This document shows, in pieces, positions 8,058-14,882 of a DNA stretch of 64,000 nt. The stretch spans positions 3,055,001 to 3,119,000 of the forward strand of contig JAUCEP010000002.1 in assembly GCA_030348875.1 (NCBI GenBank), written 5' to 3'. The notes under the pieces were generated by a model. The model worked only from the letters and a program-made list of their open reading frames with translations, was not told where the DNA came from and made no database searches. The position numbers and the translations under genes were made by a program. The stretch comes from Ureibacillus composti (lineage in GTDB: Bacteria; Bacillota; Bacilli; Bacillales_A; Planococcaceae). Within the stretch, counting starts at the first letter, position 1, and each line of letters starts with the position of its first letter.

Positions 8058-8126
8058 TGGAAAGGAGAGAGATGAAGTGTTGACTCCCAACTATTTTACT
8101 AATGCCCACTATAATTAAATTACAAC

Positions 8127-8657
8127 TTATTTATTTTGTAATTCACTATAGTTAATTTCTTTCACAATCTCTTTAGAACCATCATCTTTAACTATCATAA
8201 CTTCTACATCGTTCGTTTGACTAATTGCATACCAAAACCTTTTACCCTCATCAACATTAATGATTTTTGCAGGTTCATCGCCAGCAAATACCTCAGTAAT
8301 TGAACGATCACTAATTGCACCAGAATAGATAAACGGTGGTTGATTCATTGATTTCCATTTTACTTGGGAATTCCATTCAGAACCTCTTGTTCGCATCCAT
8401 TGCCATTGATTATCAACTTTCTCAAGATAAGCTATAAATACTTTTTCTCCAAGTTCATCATGTTCTTTGAAAACTGCGATTGCATCATTTTCGTGAACTA
8501 TATTAAATTCCTTGTGAACAAGCTCATAAGAATACTCCTCTTCCCCAAAATGCATTTCCTCCATCTTTTTATGAAAGAAGGACTCAAATGTTTGTTGTTG
8601 TGAACAACCAGCAAATAAAAATATTGAAAATACGGCTATTGCTATCTTTCTACCCAT
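8127..8657 (-). CDS. lipoprotein of unknown function
   Basis: The 176-residue product starts with a lipoprotein signal: basic MGRK, a hydrophobic core and the lipobox FAGC with the modified cysteine at residue 18. The mature part has several aromatic strand-forming blocks (VFIAYLEKVDNQWQWMRTRG), suggesting a compact beta-rich domain on the outer face of the membrane. The start ATG follows GGGGGA. It lies between repeats R9 and R8. I do not recognise the family. Confidence 0.72.
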   Translation of the reverse strand: MGRKIAIAVFSIFLFAGCSQQQTFESFFHKKMEEMHFGEEEYSYELVHKEFNIVHENDAIAVFKEHDELGEKVFIAYLEKVDNQWQWMRTRGSEWNSQVKWKSMNQPPFIYSGAISDRSITEVFAGDEPAKIINVDEGKRFWYAISQTNDVEVMIVKDDGSKEIVKEINYSELQNK

Positions 8658-8824
8658 TCTATCCCCCTATATATTTGGAAAAATTCCTATTCATAACCTA
8701 CTCTTCCTTTCAAGTAAATTGCTTATAACTCTCTTTAAATTTTAACATAAATATCCAATTCCCTTTAGAGATTACTCTAAATTTGGTCCCTGAAATGGAA
8801 ATAGACGCATTCCTTATTAGTGAA

Positions 8825-8843
8825 AGCGCCCTTTTATTGAATA
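8825..8843 (-). repeat. cargo repeat R9
   Basis: Minus strand reads GTATTCAATAAAAGGGCGC, followed by TTTCACTAATAAGGAATGCG, which can pair CGC/GCG and TTC/GAA. It lies 29 nt past the stop at 8874. Confidence 0.82.
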
Positions 8844-8873
8844 CCATTATGCCAGTGCATTAACAATTAGCCA

Positions 8874-9284
8874 TCATAAATCATCTTTATAATTAAAATA
8901 GGTGGTTGGGTCATTTATATCGATAATTTTATCACCGTTTGTTTCATTACTTATAACGATTGTATTATTATCTTGCCATTCAATAATTAAATCTTCTGCT
9001 CGATACAACCAATAAATCGTTTCATCATCAAATTCTTTATTTTCATCAGTAATAGAAGTGACAGAAACTCTATTCTGAAAGGCTACCGTTGCGCCCCCTT
9101 CGTTTATAATATAAGAATTAGCTTGATATTGACCATTAGGCGAAATAAATGATTCTTCTAACTCCCCTTTACCATTTAGCTCTTTCAGGTCAACACTTAT
9201 ATATGAATTCAATATCAGAAACAGAGAAACTATTATAACTATTGGTGATAATATTGTTATTATTATAACTTTTCGCTTATTCAT
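8874..9284 (-). CDS. DUF5412-like membrane-anchored protein
   Basis: The 136-residue product has one N-terminal span (about 6-28) and a domain with the block SPNGQYQANSYIINEGGATVAFQNRV, then EDLIIEWQDNNTIVI. I associate these with DUF5412 proteins of Bacillales. The start ATG follows AAGGAGATATAAAGAA. It lies in the cassette-like unit between R10 and R9, which was later enlarged by an IS200-type element on its upstream side. Function is unknown. Confidence 0.72.
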   Translation of the reverse strand: MNKRKVIIITILSPIVIIVSLFLILNSYISVDLKELNGKGELEESFISPNGQYQANSYIINEGGATVAFQNRVSVTSITDENKEFDDETIYWLYRAEDLIIEWQDNNTIVISNETNGDKIIDINDPTTYFNYKDDL

Positions 9285-9382
9285 TTCTTTATATCTCCTT
9301 AATAAATTAACTTACAATAAAAACTGTTCTAAAGAGTACAGGTTCCATTTTAACCATATTTAACCAATAGCAAGTAAAATCA

Positions 9383-10101
9383 AAACCACCAGTCGAACTG
9401 GTGGTTTGCTCTACGCGTGAAACGCTGGGTTACTGGCTCATGTCTAAAGACATTCTGAAAGGTCCGCCAACCGCACTCCGTTTCCTCACTGACCGCTAAA
9501 GCGGTTTAATTTATTTTCTCTTTTTCTTTATTTCTTCTCCTGTGAATGGGTCGATGAATTCTTTCATTGTCATCTGATCCTCCAGGATATCTTCTTGTAA
9601 TTGGTTTTTGATATATTCTTGGATTACTTTCCGATTTCGACCTACTGTATCTACATAGTAACCTCTACACCAAAATTTTCTGTTTCCATACCGATATTTT
9701 AAATTGGCATGTCGATCAAAAATCATCAAACTACTTTTTCCTTTTAAATACCCTACAAATGCCGAAACACTTAACTTCGGTGGAATACTTACAAGCATAT
9801 GTATATGATCCGGACATGCTGTTGCTTCTATAATTTCTACTCCTTTTCTTTCACATAGTTGACGCAATATTCTCCCTATATCTACTTTGATTTGAGCATA
9901 AATAATCTGTCTTCTGTATTTTGGCGCGAAAACAATGTGATACTTACAATTCCATGTTGTATGTGCTAAACTTTTATTATCCAATTTTGGAGCTCCTTTC
10001 GTACGAAGTCGGTTGACCAGACCTGACTTTATTGTACGACTGGAGTTTTTTTTATGTCCATAGCTAAAAGCTTTCCGGAACCCCCTGCATAGCAGGGGGT
10101 T
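9383..10101 (-). mobile_element. IS200/IS605-family insertion sequence (tnpA only)
   Basis: One tnpA gene lies between two terminal hairpins: AAACCACCAGT/ACTGGTGGTTT at 9383-9407 and AACCCCCTGC/GCAGGGGGTT at 10079-10101. There are no inverted-repeat ends or target duplication, as expected for this single-strand HUH family. Exact ends lie a few bases outside the hairpins. There is no tnpB. The element ends about 20 bp from the hairpin of repeat R10. Confidence 0.85.
9511..9984 (-). CDS. tnpA: IS200/IS605 transposase TnpA (HUH, Y1)
   Basis: The 157-residue protein matches the usual TnpA length. It contains the YHIVFAPKYRR opening strand, the metal-binding HUH motif in CPDHIHMLVSIPP (about residues 58-70) and the catalytic tyrosine region near GYYVDTVGRN..VIQEYIKNQ (about 110-130). 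It would cut and rejoin single-stranded DNA at the terminal hairpins. The frame is intact, and the start ATG follows AAAGGAGCTCC. It interrupts the unit between R10 and R9. Because TnpA-like enzymes also mobilise REP sequences, a role in spreading the cargo repeats is an alternative, but the element has its own distinct hairpins. Confidence 0.95.
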   Translation of the reverse strand: MDNKSLAHTTWNCKYHIVFAPKYRRQIIYAQIKVDIGRILRQLCERKGVEIIEATACPDHIHMLVSIPPKLSVSAFVGYLKGKSSLMIFDRHANLKYRYGNRKFWCRGYYVDTVGRNRKVIQEYIKNQLQEDILEDQMTMKEFIDPFTGEEIKKKRK

Positions 10102-10140
10102 TTCAAACCATACAATAAAAGCGCCAATTCCTCAAGAATG

Positions 10141-10159
10141 GCGCCCGATTGCGGAAGAT
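10141..10159 (-). repeat. cargo repeat R10 with hairpin
   Basis: Minus strand reads GATCTTCCGCAATCGGGCGC (20 nt incl. one extra 5' base). The GCGCCATTC-ttgag-GAATTGGCGC hairpin (10121-10144) with a TTTTATT tail is nearly identical to R5. It lies about 28 nt past the stop at 10186. Confidence 0.88.
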
Positions 10160-10185
10160 CTTTATTCGACTAAAAGGTTGTTAGT

Positions 10186-10560
10186 TCAATACTTTTCTAA
10201 TTCATTCCTTAAGTCTCTCAAGAGAACAGATATCTCAACCAATGCCGAATCTTCATGAGTAGGAAATATAGATGGCTTGATTCCATCTTTATACATACCT
10301 TCAAGCCATTCTTCAATAAATTCATCTAAATCAATGGAAGTCGCTTTAAAAACATTCCACTCATTAATCGCATAGTATTCTGCAAATTCTTTTTTAGGGA
10401 AAAAAGGAATCAACATATTCCCTTCATCATCCTCTGAAGTTGCCCATCCATCGTTATATAATCCCCAAACTTCTTCAAAGTCTGCAACCTTCTTAATAAA
10501 ATATTCATATCTAATATTAGGTGATTGATGAATAACTGATTCAAATTCTTTTGGGTTCAT
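10186..10560 (-). CDS. DUF2750-like cytosolic protein
   Basis: The 124-residue soluble acidic protein carries the block RYEYFIKKVADFEEVWGLYNDGWATSEDD, split here as RYEYFIKKVADFEEVWGLY and DGWATSEDDEG, which is characteristic of DUF2750. An FFPKKEFAEYY helix and a VFKATSIDLDEFIEEWL segment follow. There is no signal peptide. The start ATG follows AAGGATG. It lies between R11 and R10. DUF2750 proteins occur widely as accessory genes, sometimes associated with immunity-type loci, but no partner toxin is visible here. Confidence 0.82.
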   Translation of the reverse strand: MNPKEFESVIHQSPNIRYEYFIKKVADFEEVWGLYNDGWATSEDDEGNMLIPFFPKKEFAEYYAINEWNVFKATSIDLDEFIEEWLEGMYKDGIKPSIFPTHEDSALVEISVLLRDLRNELEKY

Positions 10561-10647
10561 AAATTCAACATCCTTGTTTATTTTTCATGGTTGATCAATT
10601 AAATTACTCGGTACATAAAGAGATATCACAATTTCTACTATGGAATT

Positions 10648-10666
10648 GCGCCCGATTATAGAACTA
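10648..10666 (-). repeat. cargo repeat R11 overlapping a stop codon
   Basis: Minus strand reads TAGTTCTATAATCGGGCGC, and the first three bases are the stop codon of the gene at 10664. The continuation is AATTCCATAGTAGAAATT, pairing CAATT/AATTG. Confidence 0.85.
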
Positions 10667-10981
10667 GAATGGATTTTCTCCTTTCACAAAAGGAATGAAT
10701 ACGGCATAAACAGAGCCGATAAAAAGCAGCCAAAAGACAATAGATGTTCTACGTTTCTTTAACGAGTTGTAATTTTTATTACTGAATCGCCAACGAATAA
10801 TTGTATAAAGAAAGTACAATAGATATGAGACCCCAAACCAATTAACCCATATATCCCCCGTAAAACTTATTCTGAAGTTCTCATAAATCGTTCTTAATAC
10901 ATTTTCGGTTAGAATAAAACCAATCACTAAAAAAACTAAGATTTTAAACATTATAATAGCGTACGATTTCAAAACAGACAG
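10664..10981 (-). CDS. small membrane protein, unknown; start uncertain
   Basis: The open frame reaches to 11104, but its first part runs through repeat R12 (11054-11072), so a later start is likely. GAGGGAGGG at 10989-10997 points to a non-ATG start (CTG 10981 or TTG 10972) or the ATG at 10951. The product has hydrophobic spans FKILVFLVIGFIL, VNWFGVSYLLYFLYTI and VFWLLFIGSVYAVFI joined by a basic loop. There is no recognised family. It is the first cargo unit after tnsD, lying between R12 and R11. Confidence 0.55.
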   Translation of the reverse strand: MSVLKSYAIIMFKILVFLVIGFILTENVLRTIYENFRISFTGDIWVNWFGVSYLLYFLYTIIRWRFSNKNYNSLKKRRTSIVFWLLFIGSVYAVFIPFVKGENPF

Positions 10982-11053
10982 TTTTATTCCCTCCCTCAAA
11001 TTGATTCTACTAAATTTTAACATAATTACTTTTTGCAGCATCATGCAAGAATA

Positions 11054-11072
11054 TGGCCCGTTTGCGGAACAA
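11054..11072 (-). repeat. cargo repeat R12, tnsD-proximal
   Basis: Minus strand reads TTGTTCCGCAAACGGGCCA, with the 3' GCGC degenerate. It lies 47 nt past the tnsD stop codon and is the boundary between the transposition operon and the cargo array. Confidence 0.7.
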
Positions 11073-11119
11073 AGATTATTGCAAATAAGCGGACGACATA
11101 ACATCCTTTTTTCTTTATT

Positions 11120-13156
11120 TTAATTCTTTTTTTGCTTCTTACTTATATATTCCTCTAAGTAAGGTTTAATTTTTTTAAAATTCTTAGATTCTATTGCACA
11201 AGATTCCCTCAATTTCTCCCATGTCACGTAATTATGTTCTTCTAACATTTGATCTATCACGATACAACAACGTCGAATCCGAAACTCTTGAACTGTTTCT
11301 GTAATTTCATTAAGTAGCTCGTTAGTCTTTGGCAATTTTTCCACATAACTTTTCACTGAAAGGTTGAAGATATTTAATCGTTTACTAAATAATGTACCTG
11401 TAATCCTAACTGGCTTTTCTAATGCCATTAATTCAGGATAAACTTCCTTTATCTTTTGGTAATACTCTTGATCGCGCAGTTCCCAGTCAGTTGCATTTGT
11501 AATCGTTGTTGTCTGAAGTTTCCGAGGTAAATTAGCATCGAACCATTCTTTATCATTTTTAGATAGATACGTACATGCTCTTTGGAACTTTCTCCATAAT
11601 TCTGTTCGTGTAACATCGGGGTATTCCCGTATAGCTTCTATTAACAAGGAACGATAGTATTCAATACGATTTTCAGTATTATTTTTTAAAGTAATATCGG
11701 GATTCCTCGGTGTATGCAAGGTATCACGTTTTGAAGGGAATTTGGCATCAAGCCATTCTTTATCATGATTATATAAATAAGTAAATGTTTTCTTTAACTC
11801 CGTCTGAAATTGCTTTCTATTAGCATTCGGGAAGCGCTCTCTCCACTCTAATAGTTCTGCACGATATTTTTCAGTGAGTTCTGGGGATGTTATTTGAAGT
11901 TCAATTAGTTTATAAACTGTCCTTAGACTTACATCTAACTCTGACGCAATTTCTTTACGGCTTATATTCATATTTACTAACTCTTTAAATTTTTCTCCCC
12001 ATACATTTCCATAGGCTGTTATACGACTTTTACGCCACTTATCTTCCTCACTATTATCTGGCCCTATCCTTGTATATTCAAAACCACACGAACATGAAAA
12101 TTTCCCAACGGGAACGTCCTTTTTATTATTTCTTATCAATTTTACTTCAGATATTACCAAAGCTTTATAATGCTTCGCTGCTTTATTCAAACAAGGCCAT
12201 GGTCCACTACCGAATGGACCATCATCTTCTTTTATTTCTAAAAACGAGTCTATATCTTGATCAAAGAAATACAGTAAAAGCAAATGACGAAACGGATGTA
12301 CACTATTTCTCAAATAATTAGTAAGCATTATTTGCAACCATTGATTTTGTCCTTCAACTTTTACTGGTGACTCATACTTTTCTAAAAAACCCGGTGGAAA
12401 CTTTGATATAAATGCTCTAAAAAGTTCTTCTCTTTTCAATCTAGTATTTGACATTATCCAATTATTTTCTCTCAAGAGCGTTCTATATTTTTGAAAGACT
12501 TTTTCGATGCTAAATTGGTTGATTGGTATTTGCAGTAATCGATAAGCCATTTTAGCTAGCTTAACTTGGACCTCTCTGAATTCATAGGATACCGTTTGCT
12601 GTTTGTCTGATAAGTCCATTATTCTTTTATCAAATCTTATATACCCATGTCTGCTAAATTCTCTGTAATCAACAGGATATATTTTCAGTGTCAATTCATG
12701 GTGTGGACAATAGTCAATACCTTGAAGCTGATGCTCACGGTGTACATATGGTTCACCAAAAATATTAATATCGTTGTTAGCGCACTTTGAACAATAAAAT
12801 AATCCTTGTTTTCTACTAATTTTACCACCTGAAATTCCCAATCTTCCATGTATACCTTGTCCATTTGTACTGACATCTTCAAACAATTTCTTTTGACGCT
12901 CAATTGTAATAAATGGAGCGAAATACGGATATATGGTATTTTGAGCTAATAAGCTCTCAACTGAATAGTTACTTCCCAAATTTTGCACCAATGTAGAGAA
13001 ATGACTCCCAAACTCTATACTCGGTACAAGACTTCGACTTTGGAATAATTCCTCTAATGTTTCTACAAAACTTGTATTACCACTATAAAAATGAAATCGG
13101 CTGATAGCAGAATAGATCAATTCATCAGGGTAAGGATCTGTAAAAAACGGAAGCAT
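11120..13156 (-). CDS. tnsD: TnsD/TniQ-family target-site selector
   Basis: The product is about 678 residues from the ATG at 13156, which follows AGGTGAT at good spacing; the ATG 9 nt upstream is poorer. The N-terminal TniQ region opens MLPFFTDPYPDELIYSAISR. A zinc-finger set (CSKC...H...CPHH) lies near residues 120-155, and a second cysteine pair with a helix-turn-helix (CSCGFEYTR, then ISRKEIASELDVSLRTVYKL) near 355-415. Two tandem copies of a repeat ending NDKEWFDANLPRK / HDKEWLDAKFPSK follow. Full length with C-terminal DNA-binding repeats fits attachment-site-recognising TnsD rather than short CRISPR-linked TniQ. It probably reads the nrdJ 3' end. Confidence 0.92.
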   Translation of the reverse strand: MLPFFTDPYPDELIYSAISRFHFYSGNTSFVETLEELFQSRSLVPSIEFGSHFSTLVQNLGSNYSVESLLAQNTIYPYFAPFITIERQKKLFEDVSTNGQGIHGRLGISGGKISRKQGLFYCSKCANNDINIFGEPYVHREHQLQGIDYCPHHELTLKIYPVDYREFSRHGYIRFDKRIMDLSDKQQTVSYEFREVQVKLAKMAYRLLQIPINQFSIEKVFQKYRTLLRENNWIMSNTRLKREELFRAFISKFPPGFLEKYESPVKVEGQNQWLQIMLTNYLRNSVHPFRHLLLLYFFDQDIDSFLEIKEDDGPFGSGPWPCLNKAAKHYKALVISEVKLIRNNKKDVPVGKFSCSCGFEYTRIGPDNSEEDKWRKSRITAYGNVWGEKFKELVNMNISRKEIASELDVSLRTVYKLIELQITSPELTEKYRAELLEWRERFPNANRKQFQTELKKTFTYLYNHDKEWLDAKFPSKRDTLHTPRNPDITLKNNTENRIEYYRSLLIEAIREYPDVTRTELWRKFQRACTYLSKNDKEWFDANLPRKLQTTTITNATDWELRDQEYYQKIKEVYPELMALEKPVRITGTLFSKRLNIFNLSVKSYVEKLPKTNELLNEITETVQEFRIRRCCIVIDQMLEEHNYVTWEKLRESCAIESKNFKKIKPYLEEYISKKQKKN

Positions 13157-13202
13157 ATTGATCACCTAACTTCTGATTATTAGTTAAAACATCATTTTTA
13201 TT

Positions 13203-14882
13203 TTAGAATAGTTCACTAATTGGATCTTTAATAAAGTTGTTTTGTTTTAAATAATCATACGGATGCTTTTTCTTTGCCAAAGCTTTTTCCCTTAAAGCTA
13301 ATAATGGCAAATTGACCACTTGTTTTTCTTTTATAACAACCTTCTGGATCTGTTTTTGATTCATTTCCATAGCCTGTTGAATAATTTGCAGCTTTAATTG
13401 ATTATATTCTATATCCATAGGATTTTTCTCAACAGTCCTTGTAACTAATTTCCGTATATCATTTGCATCCAAAGCAGTAAAAATCCCTAAAGCAGCTATT
13501 TCAACACTTAAATTTTCAATCGTATCTCGACGTTTATAATCTAATGTGTTTAAACGCTCTTTCATCGCATCTTTAACTTTACCTTCATATTCAGTACCTT
13601 TCTTATGATTAATCATGAGGTCGTCAAGATTAATCATAATATCCTCATATTTATACATTGCCTTTAAATTATTTTTACGAATGGCATTAAGCATTGGTTG
13701 AATAATTTTCATATCCTGTTTTGCAGTTTGTCTAAGGACCTGTGGGGTTATTTTCTCATCATTATTTCCGTCATCAAATAACACCCGTTCTTGTGCAAGA
13801 ATAAATAAATTTACAGCCACAGAAGTAATGCCTTGACACTCTTCATAAAAAGCTTTTTTAAGTTCTTCAGACAGCTCTGAGTGTTCTTTTAAACATTGTA
13901 TATTCCAAAGGGTTTCTAAAAAAAATTCCCATTCCTCGCTACCTTCAACCATGCGGTCCCAAATAATCGACCCATCACTTGCTGCCCGACGTGCTTGTCG
14001 GAAGTTTCCTTTGAACAAAAGTTGTGCCTTAGTGGTTCCAATTAATACTGTTGGTATACCTACTGTATTAGACAATGTAACAAAGAAGTTCAACATTTCC
14101 TCTTGCTCATTTTTTGAATTTATAAGATGCTGTATTTCGTCAATTACCAATACACCAATACCATACAAACTCGCGAGTGAAGTCATATACAATAGCATTG
14201 TTGATGTTACTCGATTGAAATACCCAAACTTCTCCAGATAGTGTGTACCTAGTAAATCATCAATAGCTTTAAAGAAACTCTTGCATAATGTAGCTAAGCT
14301 CCCATCATAAGGGCAATCTATTTTTAACCAAACAATTTGAGTTCGATTAAAATGTTGATTTTTGTATAGCTGATGCTTAATGACTTGAGGATACATTGAT
14401 AGCAAGCGTTCAATTGCAGTGGTTTTACCAATACCAGATATACCAATAATCGCTACACTATCTGCAGTTGAACGTATATAGTCCAACCGTTCATCGATGT
14501 ATTTATGAGCCTCTTTTTCATCTTCTCGTAACTCGTGCAACACTCGAATACGTTCTAAAAAAGATTTATCCAAAGGATTACGAGCTAAGTATCCTCTACG
14601 GATTAAGGTTGATAACTTGCGTTCAACTTCAAAATGAATGGGCAATGGTTGAATGAAATTTTTTATACGTTTCAGTACATGGTAACGAATGTTTGTCTCA
14701 CTTTGTTTATCTTGTTCAGTAATCCGCGGTGTGACCATAAATCGTTCCAAAACATCATCTTCGGTAAAAATTGGTGGGAGGGCTTCAATAAAGGGATTAT
14801 TACTATATTCAGACAAAACTTGCTCCTTATAATCCGCCTCTTCAAAATCACCTTTTAATATTAGGTCATTTACCTTTTCCAT
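13203..14882 (-). CDS. tnsC: TnsC AAA+ ATPase transposition regulator
   Basis: The product is about 559 residues. It has Walker A IIGISGIGKTTAIE (about residue 150) and Walker B GVLVIDEIQHLI (about 250), followed by the sensor region VLIGTTKAQLL. TnsC polymerises on DNA, receives the target signal from TnsD and activates TnsA-TnsB. I prefer the ATG at 14882 (preceded by GATGAGG) over 14891. The gene overlaps the end of tnsB by about 17 bp, indicating translational coupling. Length and motif layout are normal for TnsC-type, not TniB-type, proteins. Confidence 0.94.
   Translation of the reverse strand: MEKVNDLILKGDFEEADYKEQVLSEYSNNPFIEALPPIFTEDDVLERFMVTPRITEQDKQSETNIRYHVLKRIKNFIQPLPIHFEVERKLSTLIRRGYLARNPLDKSFLERIRVLHELREDEKEAHKYIDERLDYIRSTADSVAIIGISGIGKTTAIERLLSMYPQVIKHQLYKNQHFNRTQIVWLKIDCPYDGSLATLCKSFFKAIDDLLGTHYLEKFGYFNRVTSTMLLYMTSLASLYGIGVLVIDEIQHLINSKNEQEEMLNFFVTLSNTVGIPTVLIGTTKAQLLFKGNFRQARRAASDGSIIWDRMVEGSEEWEFFLETLWNIQCLKEHSELSEELKKAFYEECQGITSVAVNLFILAQERVLFDDGNNDEKITPQVLRQTAKQDMKIIQPMLNAIRKNNLKAMYKYEDIMINLDDLMINHKKGTEYEGKVKDAMKERLNTLDYKRRDTIENLSVEIAALGIFTALDANDIRKLVTRTVEKNPMDIEYNQLKLQIIQQAMEMNQKQIQKVVIKEKQVVNLPLLALREKALAKKKHPYDYLKQNNFIKDPISELF

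Noticed and set aside
9383-10101. IS605-type element with tnpB and guide RNA
   Set aside because: Only tnpA lies between the hairpins; no tnpB frame or remnant is present nearby.
281-11072. Classical integron attC sites
   Set aside because: No paired RYYYAAC/GTTRRRY core boxes are visible in the repeats and no intI-type tyrosine recombinase gene lies in the window, so the array is only integron-like.
10664-11104. TnsE gene after tnsD
   Set aside because: The frame here is a short, hydrophobic membrane protein and its first part runs through repeat R12. It has no resemblance to TnsE.
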